NCBI GenBank assembly: GCA_029194465.1
Contig: JARFXS010000005.1
Coordinates: 1-64,000 of the forward strand
DNA from: Candidatus Nitrosocosmicus sp.
GTDB lineage: Archaea > Thermoproteota > Nitrososphaeria > Nitrososphaerales > Nitrososphaeraceae
DNA length: 64,000 nt
Reading direction: 5' to 3'
Positions 47,730 through 57,206 of the stretch are shown in pieces (the first letter of the stretch is position 1; each line of letters begins with the position of its first letter). A model generated the notes under the pieces. The model was not told where the DNA came from and ran no database searches. It saw nothing but the letters and a program-made list of their open reading frames with translations. The translations under genes were made by a program, and so were the position numbers.

Positions 47730-47993
47730 ATGGACTTTGATAAGATAGATAAGAGAATCAGAGACAGACGTAAAGAATGGATGTTCCCACTTGGGGTACT
47801 ATTCATAATAATGGCAACCATCATATTAATTAGAAACCTTATTCTCATATCAACAGAATTAGGGCCAGAGTTTTTTGTTGATAATTTTTTCAACTCTGAA
47901 ATAACTAATGAAAAATTTACGATAGCAATGTACGCCATAGGTCTAGTGCTTGTTTACTTTGGGAGAAGAAAGAGGCAAGATAAATTTCTATAA
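47730..47993 (+). CDS. Small two-helix membrane protein
   Basis: An 87-residue protein with a charged start (MDFDKIDKRIRDRRKEW), a first helix at about 20-41, a short acidic external segment (FFVDNFFNSE), and a second helix at about 63-77 ending in RRKRQDKFL. No family recognised. Thirty bases after npdG on the same strand, so possibly cotranscribed. Confidence 0.6.
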   Translation: MDFDKIDKRIRDRRKEWMFPLGVLFIIMATIILIRNLILISTELGPEFFVDNFFNSEITNEKFTIAMYAIGLVLVYFGRRKRQDKFL

Positions 47994-48025
47994 ATTGAAA
48001 TACAATGTCATCAACGGCATCAACA

Positions 48026-49213
48026 TCATACCGACTTTTTTTTGATAAATGCTTGGATTTTATCCATAGATTTTTCTAGTATTTCCTCTTGTGGTAGATA
48101 TACAATTCTAAAATGACCCGTTCCCGAGTTTCCGAATCCCGATCCGTGGACCGTTAAAACGCCAGTGGAATTTAGCAAATCAATTACAAATTCTAAATCA
48201 TTTTTCCATCTATTGCTCAATTGTATTTTCGGGAACATATAGAAGGCACCTTTTGGTTTGGTGCATTCCACATCATCGATCTCATTAAGTCTTTTGTAAA
48301 CCAAATCTCTTCTTTTCTTTAATTTCTGTACCATTATGGGCAAATGTTCTTGTGAACCGTGTAAAGCAGCATTTGCAGCAATTTGAACCGGAAAGTTAGA
48401 TGCGATTCTAACCCGCGCAAGTTTAAAAATATTTTGCCTTAGTGGATCGAGTTGTCTGGAATTGTTATTCATGCATACATATCCACATCGCAATCCGGTC
48501 ATCAAATAAGTCTTGGAAAATCCATTGAGAAGTACAACTGGGGCGTCTCCTGAAACACTCCCAATCCCACTAAATTCATCATCAAAAACAATTTCATCGT
48601 AAATTTCATCACAAATAATATACAAGTTATTTTCGGCAGCTATGTCTATCAAAGATTTTAGACTCTTACGACTAAAAACCTCACCTGTAGGGTTATTAGG
48701 GTTAATGATACAAATCGCCTTCGATCTTGATGAAATCTTATTTTTTATGTCATCCAAATTAGGTGTACCATCTTCATGTATCTCAAATTCAGTTATTCTA
48801 CCACCATAAAATTTTGCATAAGAAGAATATGGAGGATAATATGGTCCGGGTAACAAAACCTGGTCGCCATCTTCAACTATAGAACCCATAACCATATCCA
48901 ATCCCTCAGATACTCCATTTGTAACCAAAACATCTTCGGGGGTCAAGTCCAGACCCTTTTTGTCTTTTTCCTTCCCCACAATAGATCGTCTAAGTTCATT
49001 CCAGCCCTCAGAATCAGTATAATAATCATTATCACTAGCAAGTGCATCCACTAGGGCATTCTTAATATGCAACGGAGTTTTAAAATCAAAAGCTACGGGG
49101 TCACCTATGTTTAAATACATAATTTCTTTTCCTGTTTTTTGATATTCTTTTGCATGTAACATAATATCTCGAATTGCATATTCAACTCGACTAATCCTAT
49201 CTGATATTTTCAT
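48026..49213 (-). CDS. Class I PLP aminotransferase (alanine aminotransferase type)
   Basis: A 395-residue fold-type I aminotransferase. The Schiff-base lysine is K234 in GFSKTYLMTGLRCGY. INPNNPTGEVF contains the pyridine-contact Asn174, and CDEIYDEIVF contains Asp202 and Tyr205. The N terminus (ISRVEYAIRDIMLHAKE) and overall spacing fit the AlaT/YfdZ-like group, so alanine or similar amino acids are likely donors. Substrate cannot be fixed from the sequence. It lies alone between longer gaps. Confidence 0.88.
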   Translation of the reverse strand: MKISDRISRVEYAIRDIMLHAKEYQKTGKEIMYLNIGDPVAFDFKTPLHIKNALVDALASDNDYYTDSEGWNELRRSIVGKEKDKKGLDLTPEDVLVTNGVSEGLDMVMGSIVEDGDQVLLPGPYYPPYSSYAKFYGGRITEFEIHEDGTPNLDDIKNKISSRSKAICIINPNNPTGEVFSRKSLKSLIDIAAENNLYIICDEIYDEIVFDDEFSGIGSVSGDAPVVLLNGFSKTYLMTGLRCGYVCMNNNSRQLDPLRQNIFKLARVRIASNFPVQIAANAALHGSQEHLPIMVQKLKKRRDLVYKRLNEIDDVECTKPKGAFYMFPKIQLSNRWKNDLEFVIDLLNSTGVLTVHGSGFGNSGTGHFRIVYLPQEEILEKSMDKIQAFIKKKSV

Positions 49214-49528
49214 TAACGATCTAGTTCCAATTATATCTTTGACTGAATTAATATTTGTATTTTATTAAAATCGATTATATTTCACGATTCAACTTATAAG
49301 GCAGCATAGTTAAAAGAAGGGTCAGGCCGACCAGATCTAATCAGATATCCAAAATAGGCAACCTTATAATTAATGCATTGTTTTCTTCACTAGGCAAAGA
49401 AAATCTAGTAAAAGGTTATAGAAATTTTAATATCCAAAGCACCATTTAAAGAAGAAAGATAAATTCTTGGGCATATGAAGTGGAACGAAATGAATAAGAT
49501 TTGCATCAAAGAATAAAATGTATGACTG
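49214..49528. other. Intergenic region
   Basis: 315 bases without a gene. AT-rich; no hairpin or tRNA found. Confidence 0.45.
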
Positions 49529-49819
49529 CTAGGGATTTAGAAACTTCTTCTTTTCAAATTGAATATAAACCTCAATCAGAAAAGAGTATATTTTTCCTAT
49601 CACAGTAGGATCAAAATTCAATTCTCGTGAATAGTTTGTAACTTTGTCAATAATGTCGTCAACCCTCTTTTTATCCTCAATATTAGAATAATCACTCTTA
49701 AATTTCGCGGCTTGCTGTACATATTTACCTCGTTTAACTAATAGTGAAACAATTTCCATGTCTATTGAATCAATGTTTTTCCTAATTTCACCTAAAGAAG
49801 AACAATCAACCACATCCAA
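49529..49819 (-). CDS. Chorismate mutase (AroQ-type)
   Basis: A 96-residue helical protein of the AroQ fold that rearranges chorismate to prephenate for Phe and Tyr synthesis. The first helix has IRKNIDSIDMEIVSLLVKRGKYV, with the active-site Arg and the Lys in KRGKY. A later segment gives DKKRVDDIIDKV. It is free-standing, not fused to prephenate dehydratase. It lies near an aminotransferase gene, which may act in the same pathway. Confidence 0.85.
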   Translation of the reverse strand: MDVVDCSSLGEIRKNIDSIDMEIVSLLVKRGKYVQQAAKFKSDYSNIEDKKRVDDIIDKVTNYSRELNFDPTVIGKIYSFLIEVYIQFEKKKFLNP

Positions 49820-49920
49820 TTTGATTATTTGTAGACATAACTTAATTTAAAGAATTAAACTCGTCTATCCAAAACTAAGGTAATGGATATGAATATAAAC
49901 ATTGTTATCATTAGTATAGT

Positions 49921-50118
49921 ATGATTAATGTAAATACGGTTAAACGTATGATCATGAAGTGTATTTACGAAGAAAATACAAATGACAAGATTAAATTATT
50001 TATCAAAATAAACAAAATTCTCCCTCGGGATTTAAAGATAGAATCACCTACAATGATAACTAAGGATTTCATAGATAAGAGATTGTATAACCTAGCAGCC
50101 AACCTGAATAGAAAATAA
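49921..50118 (+). CDS. Small hypothetical protein
   Basis: A 65-residue basic protein (MINVNTVKRMIMKC) with no recognised motif and one cysteine. Helical and charged; could be a small DNA-binding protein but nothing specific supports that. Coding status is moderate, based on codon use similar to neighbours. Confidence 0.42.
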   Translation: MINVNTVKRMIMKCIYEENTNDKIKLFIKINKILPRDLKIESPTMITKDFIDKRLYNLAANLNRK

Positions 50119-50276
50119 ATATCAAGATATAAAGACCCAAACAATTTCGCTTAAAATGACGATTTTTTAGCATATAAAAAAATGTTTTCAGCATCAATTC
50201 ATACTTTTTCAGCCTTAGAAAACAGTAAATAGGAAACTTTATGTAGAAGTTACAAGCATGAATTGTTTTCAATGCC

Positions 50277-50522
50277 ATGCTTTTCTCCCAAAAGTTTCAA
50301 AATTACATGGAAAAGACAGATGCTAAAGAATTGGTCAAAAATTATATGAGGAATAGAATAGGCTTCAACGCCATCGTTAATCTAAGATCAAAGGATCCAT
50401 ATTGTATCTCTTTGTATTATTTATCTTACTGTATGAGGCAAAAAGTATTTTTTGTTGCCATATTTTCCAGAACAGATAACCATCAAGTTTCGGATTTACT
50501 TTATTTAAAGAAAGAAAGATGA
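50277..50522 (+). CDS. Small hypothetical protein
   Basis: An 81-residue frame; an internal Met at residue 11 (MEKTDAKELVKNYM) is an equally good start. Contains CISLYYLSYCMRQKVFFVAIF, hydrophobic with two cysteines. No family recognised. It immediately precedes the Kef gene promoter. Confidence 0.42.
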   Translation: MLFSQKFQNYMEKTDAKELVKNYMRNRIGFNAIVNLRSKDPYCISLYYLSYCMRQKVFFVAIFSRTDNHQVSDLLYLKKER

Positions 50523-50574
50523 AATCAACTGTTTGGTATCAATAACTAAATTGGCCAAATTTGGACTAGCGTGA

Positions 50575-50585
50575 TTATTTAAATA
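50575..50585 (+). promoter_or_regulatory. TATA box of the Kef-type antiporter
   Basis: TTATTTAAATA is centred about 27 bases before the GTG at 50607, consistent with a leaderless archaeal promoter. By-eye assignment. Confidence 0.45.
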
Positions 50586-50606
50586 ACGTAAACGACAACT
50601 TTTGTT

Positions 50607-51845
50607 GTGGAAATACCGATTGAACAAATTTTACAAGATTTTGCAGTCATAATGATAATCGCTTCTGTAATGACTTTGATTTTTTACAGACTAAAACAAC
50701 CTGTCGTAATTGGGTTTATTGTTGCAGGTATTATTATCGGTCCTTATACTCCACCCTTTAGCCTTATTCATAATTCAGATGTCCTTAATTTATTTGCCGA
50801 AATGGGTGTAATCTTGTTACTCTTTACAGTAGGTATGGAATTCCCCATACAGAAACTAAGAAGAATAGGCAGGAAAGCCATCATCATAGCAACTAGCGAA
50901 GCCTTCGGAACATTAGCAATAGGATTCTTTACCGCACAGGCATTAGGACTTGGATTCTATGATAGTTTGTTTATAGCATTAGCAATATCAGTAACAAGTA
51001 CAGTCATCGTTATGAGAGTTTTAGGAGAACTCAACATGATGAAAGATGAAGCCGCCACTTTGATACTAGGTACTGCTATCATAGAAGATATTCTTGTTAT
51101 CTCTTTGTTAGCTATATTCCAATCTGCTGGAGTGAGCGGAGATATTTCCGTCAATGAGGTCATTACATCAATAGCAATCACTATGGGATTTATTGCTGGA
51201 GTACTGCTTGTAGGATCAAAGATAGTTCCAAAATTAATAGACATTGTTGCACGAACCAATCAACATGATGTATTAATTGTCGCAGCCGTCGGCGTTGCTT
51301 TTGGATTTGCGTTCATATCTTTTCAGTTGGGAATATCAGTGGCAGCTGGAGCATTCTTTGCCGGCGTCCTAATAGCAGAGTCTAGGTCACATGCTGTAAC
51401 TAGTGTTTTGGCCACACCGGTTAAAGATATTTTTGCAGCATTATTTTTTGTCTCTGTTGGAGCACTGATGGACTTTAGACTTATTCCACAGTTTATAATC
51501 CCAGCATTAGTACTAATTGGGGTTTCAATAGGTGCAAAATTCTTAACAGTCTACCTCGCCTCCAGAATACAAGGTGTGAGTAAGCTATCTTCAACACGTG
51601 CCGCTGTAGGATTGTCTTCATCAGGTGGAGAAATCGCATTGGTGGTAGCAAAGGGTGGAATAGATGTTGGAGCTGCAAGTTCCTTCATATTACCAATGGT
51701 AGGAACTATGACGATCATCACCACGTTCATTTCACCCTATGTTATTAAATATGGTTGGAAATTTACTGAGAGATATAGAAAAGATCGGGACAAGGGTAAA
51801 GGATCGCCACCATCGAACACAGGAAAAAAGACCGATGCTCCTTAA
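50607..51845 (+). CDS. CPA2-family cation:proton antiporter (Kef-type membrane part)
   Basis: A 412-residue transporter starting at GTG 50607, with about 12 membrane helices. Family landmarks are PVVIGFIVAGIIIGP near residue 32, LLFTVGMEFPIQKLRR, and VTSTVIVMRVLGELN. The EIALVVAKGG segment lies close to the end. No C-terminal TrkA-N domain follows; the tail is short and charged (RKDRDKGKGSPPSNTGKK). The protein therefore probably exchanges K+ or Na+ for H+ without a cytosolic nucleotide switch. Ion preference is not decided by sequence. Confidence 0.9.
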   Translation: MEIPIEQILQDFAVIMIIASVMTLIFYRLKQPVVIGFIVAGIIIGPYTPPFSLIHNSDVLNLFAEMGVILLLFTVGMEFPIQKLRRIGRKAIIIATSEAFGTLAIGFFTAQALGLGFYDSLFIALAISVTSTVIVMRVLGELNMMKDEAATLILGTAIIEDILVISLLAIFQSAGVSGDISVNEVITSIAITMGFIAGVLLVGSKIVPKLIDIVARTNQHDVLIVAAVGVAFGFAFISFQLGISVAAGAFFAGVLIAESRSHAVTSVLATPVKDIFAALFFVSVGALMDFRLIPQFIIPALVLIGVSIGAKFLTVYLASRIQGVSKLSSTRAAVGLSSSGGEIALVVAKGGIDVGAASSFILPMVGTMTIITTFISPYVIKYGWKFTERYRKDRDKGKGSPPSNTGKKTDAP

Positions 51846-51858
51846 ATATACGATTTAA

Positions 51859-52191
51859 TCAGCAAATAATTTGATCGTTTCTATCATAGTGTTGTTTAAG
51901 GCATATTGCGAATCCCACATGACCACAGTCATCTGTATCACAAGTAATACACCAAGGCATGCTTTCTCTGTAACAAACTATAACCGAACTAGAAATATTC
52001 TTATCAAACAAAATCACATATTTGTTTTCGAAAAAATCTTTAACTATTATTAGACACTCTTTTGATCCGGTCTCTACTTCCATTAACCATTTCATAAACT
52101 CCATGGTGCCAAAGTCAAGTGTAGACATGGCATGATCATTATCAATTAGTTGGGACTTTCCAGACAATCTTGTTTTATCTTTCCTTTCCAA
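51859..52191 (-). CDS. Cys-rich small hypothetical protein
   Basis: A 110-residue protein with a C-terminal cysteine/histidine cluster: PWCITCDTDDCGHVGFAICLKQH, five potential ligands of a zinc site (C-x2-C-x4-C-x-H and a later C). The N-terminal half is alpha/beta, with an acidic region (EFMKWLMEVETGSKEC). Such small proteins with a single Cys/His cluster recur in this region. Function unknown. It lies just 13 bases from the end of the Kef gene on the other strand. Confidence 0.6.
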   Translation of the reverse strand: MERKDKTRLSGKSQLIDNDHAMSTLDFGTMEFMKWLMEVETGSKECLIIVKDFFENKYVILFDKNISSSVIVCYRESMPWCITCDTDDCGHVGFAICLKQHYDRNDQIIC

Positions 52192-52662
52192 CCAATCTTA
52201 ATCAGAAAAGGTATTAAAGGTATCTATATTTTTCTATATAAAATGTAATTACTCTTATTTAAATAATACTGCCCAAATTCCGTATCCAATACTTTTTATT
52301 CCAATCCATCAAATAACAAATAGTCCAAAGCTCCATTCGGCAGGCTCTCCAAGATATTTGGCTGTGGAGTAGGGAGAAAAATAATTTGATAAAAACCATC
52401 AAAATAAGTTGACACCTTATTAAAGAGTATAGTGTAATCTAAAGCCTTAAAACATTACAAAATCCCTAGAAATGTCTTATGTTGTAAAGTGTGAGGCATC
52501 CATTATTTTTGTAATAAGTGTAAAAATAAACAACATATAGATTAGTAATTTCTACATCAGTCTATCCCATGAGTGGATAACGTGTCTTGACTAAGAAACA
52601 AAATGACAGAGTGATTTAGATTAAAACCGAAATTTTCTTATCATGGATTTATGATAAACAAA
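52192..52662. other. Intergenic region
   Basis: About 470 bases with no supported gene or RNA. Confidence 0.45.
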
Positions 52663-52953
52663 TTAAGAAGGATGTGTGTCCGAATTCAATTCATTGAATT
52701 CTTTACATTCTGGGCACTGTAGTACAATGTTTAATCCTTTACTATTTGTACTTAAAAGTTGGACAATCTGATCTGAATGAATATTTTTTGCAAGAATAAA
52801 GTCGCAATTACCACAGATATAAGAGATCTTTATAGATTGAACGTCTTCATAGTCATCTCCATCAATGTATGGACTCTTTAATGTGGATTGTCTAAATACG
52901 GCTTTTCGATCGCGATGCGGTTCGGGGATAATGTTGCATCTGATATCAGTCAT
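52663..52953 (-). CDS. Small zinc-ribbon-like protein
   Basis: A 96-residue protein from ATG 52953 (MTDIRCNIIPEPHRDRK). A longer frame from 53037 adds hydrophobic residues unlike the rest. Two Cys pairs (ICGNC and QCPEC) separated by about 30 residues suggest a zinc ribbon. Between them is a helical AKNIHSDQIVQLL. Possibly a nucleic-acid or protein-interaction module; no specific family recognised. Confidence 0.55.
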   Translation of the reverse strand: MTDIRCNIIPEPHRDRKAVFRQSTLKSPYIDGDDYEDVQSIKISYICGNCDFILAKNIHSDQIVQLLSTNSKGLNIVLQCPECKEFNELNSDTHPS

Positions 52954-53248
52954 GATAAAGATATGCTTTTCAAACATATAAATTAGAACTACCTTGATTA
53001 TGTTCTTACAAATAATCACTTTAAAGGGTATTTCCATACCCGGTCATAATTTACGTAATATATGATTGACAAAGGGAGCAAGCAGATTTAACTTGAGGAT
53101 ACATAGTTAAAATGAAATACAGGAAATTCTTAAACAATAACATCATATCATTTATGAAGGTTCAGTCTGTAGTGCATAAAAGAGATCGAGAGACGGTCAC
53201 ATAAACCTATAAAAAGGAAATCAAGTGGAAATTTCTTTTTGGAATTAT

Positions 53249-53506
53249 TTATTTATGTTGTATTATTTCTAATGCCAATTTCAATTTGGAAATTTCATCT
53301 GTTAACAAAGCAATCTCACCATCTTCTTTGGCTAATTTCAATAACCTTTCACAAGCTTGGATCTGACCGGAGATCAATTCTACTTTGTTCATACACAAGG
53401 CATGAGACGATTCAATAAAATGATATGAAACACTTTTCCCCCTTTCATTACACCCGCAAGTTCTTGCCTCTACCAGGTATGGTATTTCATTTTCAATGAT
53501 ATTCAT
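53249..53506 (-). CDS. Small Cys-rich protein, paralog of 58273-58671
   Basis: An 85-residue protein. VEARTCGC, KSVSYHFIESSHALCMNKVELISGQIQACERLL and a helical tail closely match residues 12-65 of the larger protein at 58273-58671 (VEAKICGC, KSVSYHYIESGYNLCLDNMEIIFSQLQACEKLL). The shared positions (C-x-C, HxxE, C, C) suggest a common metal or structural site. This copy lacks the larger protein's second Cys/His finger. Function unknown. Confidence 0.65.
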   Translation of the reverse strand: MNIIENEIPYLVEARTCGCNERGKSVSYHFIESSHALCMNKVELISGQIQACERLLKLAKEDGEIALLTDEISKLKLALEIIQHK

Positions 53507-53619
53507 TGTCTATAATATCACAATATGGATAACGATTAATAATTATATAAACATTCAATTGAGTTCAATTTTGAAATATGATACTCTAATTTTCTATATC
53601 AAAAAGTACCATTATCTTA

Positions 53620-53889
53620 TTGGACAAGACAGTAATTGCAGACATGATAAAGGGTATACAATTTGATTTGGACCGAGAGAGTGTTAATCAAAATTGGCTA
53701 GCGGACAACCAATTCACAATTATCGACTTTATCTTCGATTTGGAATATTATTCGTACAGCCATAAATTTGAGCCCCTTTCATTTCTTAAAATGCACCTCT
53801 ATCGCAATAATTATTTAATCTGTTTACCTAGATTATCAGTACTTCTTAATCACCACAAAAAACCAAACCTGCCTACTTGGGCTAAATAA
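53620..53889 (+). CDS. Small hypothetical protein
   Basis: An 89-residue frame starting at TTG 53620, with charged N terminus and hydrophobic C-terminal half (FLKMHLYRNNYLICLP). No family recognised; codon use is similar to neighbours, but evidence is weak. Confidence 0.35.
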   Translation: MDKTVIADMIKGIQFDLDRESVNQNWLADNQFTIIDFIFDLEYYSYSHKFEPLSFLKMHLYRNNYLICLPRLSVLLNHHKKPNLPTWAK

Positions 53890-54742
53890 CAAGAAAGTAA
53901 AAAGTAAGGTAAAATCCACTTGAAGGGATTTGATAAAGGGCTTTTAAGCAAGATGAAGGTAGATCTTAATAAACCAAAGAACCAATGATTCCAAATTGAT
54001 AATGGTTGTGATAAAGATCAGGAGGATATAATTTGTACTCTTGTATTAACCCTGTTGAGTGATAATTTATTAGATATTTGTTACTATAGTAATTTTCATT
54101 TAAAGTAAGTAGATCATCCTAATTATTCCCAATTACAATAATGTTATTTATCAACATCCAATAGGAATCTGAATATTTTATAGAATACTTGCCACCTCCT
54201 ATGGATAAAATATCGTAATTAAAAATGATAAATCAAGTTACCATTAACTATACTAGGCTAGGCTAGGCTATAGGAGCTAAATCAAAAAATGATACAGAAA
54301 TGATATTTTCAATGACAATGACTTATTGATAGAACATAACAAAGATCTAGAAAGATTCAAAGAGGAGACCACCTTTCATCAAACATCATCACCATTATTA
54401 TTATCACTATTACCAATAGGAAAATCGGTATCATTTTCGAGTCACCGCAATCATGACCTTCAAAAACTTTGCTTACGTGGAAGTTTGATTTTAGTTTCTA
54501 GTAATGTCAAAGCCAAGTCAACAGCAAGCAGGAGAAGAATTTATTTAACAAAGATCTCAAGTCAACCAAAATATGGTCGTTGATTGTTACCTATGGAATG
54601 GATTAATGCCTTTAGGTAATCAATCTATGAGACATTTTACGCTTTTAAAAATAAGGGATAAAAATGAGAGGCAGTAAAGACATTAATTCCAAAATATTAA
54701 TGAAATATCACTTCAAGAAACAAAAAAAATATTATCCAAATT
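53890..54742. other. Long intergenic region with a short tandem repeat
   Basis: About 850 bases. TAGGC is repeated three times in TAGGCTAGGCTAGGCTA near 54252-54270. A frame at 54326-54583 has low complexity and no support. No RNA gene seen. Confidence 0.4.
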
Positions 54743-55030
54743 TCAGACTCCGTCAATCAGACTGCTTAACCTATATTTTATTAGTTTAATTGAATTATTG
54801 TTTGGATATTCGATAACTTCCTTTGATTTTAACCATTTTAGGCTATTTTTTAGAATTACCATATTTTTTGACTTGTCTTGAGTGGAATTTGGGTACCGGG
54901 CTTCGTAAATTTCATCTAAACTCCAAGTTTCTTTATCTGGGTTTGACGTACACATTGTATAAAGTTGGACGACAAAACTGTCTACTCCGTTTTTGAATGG
55001 ATCGAACGATACAGTTTTAGTTTTCTGCAT
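54743..55030 (-). CDS. Small hypothetical, winged-helix-like
   Basis: A 95-residue protein with helices alternating with short strands: VDSFVVQLYTMC, SLDEIYEARYP, MVILKNSLKWLKSKEVIEY and a hydrophobic finish. The helix-turn-helix-like arrangement near 45-75 would suit a winged helix. No cysteine cluster. Family not recognised; the DNA-binding suggestion is low confidence. Confidence 0.5.
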   Translation of the reverse strand: MQKTKTVSFDPFKNGVDSFVVQLYTMCTSNPDKETWSLDEIYEARYPNSTQDKSKNMVILKNSLKWLKSKEVIEYPNNNSIKLIKYRLSSLIDGV

Positions 55031-55686
55031 AATTACTAAATAAAATCATACTCACATAAAAAGTTTATAATTTTTTTTATTCTATTATGGAATATTTACA
55101 TATTTTTAGATATTTTGAAAGTTTTTAATAGGCGAAATCTTTTACAGAATTATGTCCGATATCTAGCTACATTCTATTTAGTAATACACATTCTAAGGCA
55201 TATTGCAAAGGCTCCACGATATAGATCATAGGAAGATGCACATCTTAATGCAATTGACTGTTTACAATACAGATAGAAAATGCCATAATTGACAATGATG
55301 AATATAATTTATGGATATAGAAGAAGATTATTTTTCACAACTGTGTAGCGATGACACAAGATGTGGATTTGAATTTGTTTTTGATAGTATCATTGTATGA
55401 GAGGGGTTTATGCGGCTGTGAACGTAAGGAACAAGATTAGGGAAAGACACCCTTTTTGGACCAAACTAAATTAATTTAAAAAATAAATTCTGAAAATATC
55501 CCTCTGAGGTGAATGTGTGGTAAATGCGTGTAAAAGTTAAAGGAAATGTGAGGTTTAGCTGTAGTCCAATATGATTATTTGATTAAAGCAACTTGTTATG
55601 AGTATAGAAAATATTCAAAAAAGGAGAGCATGATTTTTTCTCATTTATGACAAGATAATCGATTTACGAAAACAAAAAAAAGGAAA
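55031..55686. other. Intergenic region
   Basis: About 650 bases with no supported gene; AT-rich with no clear repeats. Confidence 0.45.
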
Positions 55687-56037
55687 TTATGGACAATCAA
55701 CGGCAGATTGATTCGATAATCGCAGACAATCTTCTTGTTTGTTTACTGTTCCAGCGTCAGCTGCTGTAATATTTGGATTGCTTATGTTGGTATCATTGCC
55801 AAATAAGTCTGCATTGCTACCCTCAATAGCTGCAAGTGAATTAATTGTTTCAGGACCGGTATCGTTCAGTGGAGCATAATAATCTTCAGAATTATTTTTA
55901 GTCCCTACTTCACCAGGAGTTCCAGTTACTATTTGAGCCGAGGCTGTACCAGAAAATACTCCAATGAGTGCGGTTGCAGTGAGGACAAAAATTGACGACA
56001 CCATCACAATCATTAAAGTGTTGTTTGTCAGATTCAT
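55687..56037 (-). CDS. Small secreted acidic protein
   Basis: A 116-residue protein with a signal peptide at about residues 5-34 ending ASAQ. The mature part is acidic and Asn/Thr-rich, with two cysteines (DCLRLS and VDCP) near the C terminus that could form a disulfide. No family recognised. It is followed 176 bases away by the Kelch gene on the same strand. Probably secreted. Confidence 0.6.
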   Translation of the reverse strand: MNLTNNTLMIVMVSSIFVLTATALIGVFSGTASAQIVTGTPGEVGTKNNSEDYYAPLNDTGPETINSLAAIEGSNADLFGNDTNISNPNITAADAGTVNKQEDCLRLSNQSAVDCP

Positions 56038-56213
56038 TACATTTGTTAATAAGGGGTCAAATTAAAACATTTTGTCCCAAAAATACTTCATTAGAAGTCA
56101 AATTAAACTTGAATATTCAAACGTTGAATGTGATTCCATGTACTAATGCCAGAAGAAGATAATGCTTAAATTGAAAGTGAATTGGAAGCAAAGTTAGAGG
56201 TATAACCACCTCT

Positions 56214-57206
56214 CTATCCTTTACCAGCATTGAATATCTCATTAAGGTTACTTGATGAGCCCCCAGGTTGTGGCCCCCCACCAATTACATAGATAACGTT
56301 GTCCATTGCAACAGCCACCAATCCATGACGTGCAGTTGGCATATTAATATCAGAGGTCCAGGTTCCGGATATCACATCAAACTTTTCATTATTGCTAAAT
56401 GTGTCAGTGGGTTGTTCTCCTCCAAAGACATAGATTGACCCATTTACGGTTATTGCAGCAGAAGATAAGCCACCTCTTTTTGAAGGCATAGGTTCCAGTG
56501 TAGTCCACTTATCCTTTACTGGATCGTATACCTCATTAACACCAACGTTCGAAGCCATTCCATTAATTCTTCCACCTATAACGTATAGTTTATCGTTAAC
56601 GACTGTTGAGGTTAGATGTTCTCTTGCTGTTGGCATAGGCGTTTTTTCTGTCCACTGGTCTAGAGAAGGATTGTATACCAAAGTACTTGCCAATGTTCTT
56701 TCAGAATCCACGCCTCCGGTCACATATAGCAGCCCATTTATAAAATTGGCAGTTGATGCACCACGTGGGGTTGGAAGATTTGCTCCCTGAGTCCAATTAT
56801 TTGTATTCGAATCATATATGTATAGTTTATCTGATAAGGCATCCCTGTCAAGATATCCCCCTCCAACCACATAGAGTTTCCCATTAAAGGATGCCGCAGC
56901 GGCATGGTCTAGCGGTTTGGGCATTGAAGTCGATTGAATCCACTCTTCAGTTAGAGGGTCATACGTCTCTACGGTAGAAGTACTGTGACCATTGTTGTCA
57001 AATCCACCAATAATGTATATTTTTTCATTTAATACAGATCCAGCAATTTCAGACCGCGCTGTCGGCATAGGCGTTCCTACAGTCCAATATGACTCTATAG
57101 ATGTGGGTGAAGAAAATGCCAATATGGAAAGAGAAGTTGGCAAAATGTTTACTGTGATTAGTAATAAAATTACTATGGAGGCTAATTTCAAATCAAATTT
57201 GGACAA
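56214..57206 (-). CDS. Secreted Kelch-repeat beta-propeller protein
   Basis: A 330-residue protein with a signal peptide (about 8-32) and six Kelch blades of around 47 residues. Each blade has a GG dipeptide (IIGGFDN, VVGGGYL, VTGGVDS, VIGGRIN, VFGGEQP, VIGGGPQ), Y or V following, and a W about six residues after the next E/P (WIQSTSMP, WTQGANLP, WTEKTPMP). The double Gly and spaced Trp mark Kelch. Propellers of this kind bind proteins or sugars, and some are enzymes such as galactose oxidase. The copper-radical Cys/Tyr of galactose oxidase is not evident. It stands alone on the minus strand. Confidence 0.88.
   Translation of the reverse strand: MSKFDLKLASIVILLLITVNILPTSLSILAFSSPTSIESYWTVGTPMPTARSEIAGSVLNEKIYIIGGFDNNGHSTSTVETYDPLTEEWIQSTSMPKPLDHAAAASFNGKLYVVGGGYLDRDALSDKLYIYDSNTNNWTQGANLPTPRGASTANFINGLLYVTGGVDSERTLASTLVYNPSLDQWTEKTPMPTAREHLTSTVVNDKLYVIGGRINGMASNVGVNEVYDPVKDKWTTLEPMPSKRGGLSSAAITVNGSIYVFGGEQPTDTFSNNEKFDVISGTWTSDINMPTARHGLVAVAMDNVIYVIGGGPQPGGSSSNLNEIFNAGKG

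Noticed and set aside
54326-54583. An 85-codon plus-strand frame
   Set aside because: Low-complexity Ser/Leu composition, no recognisable motif, and in a long gene-poor region.
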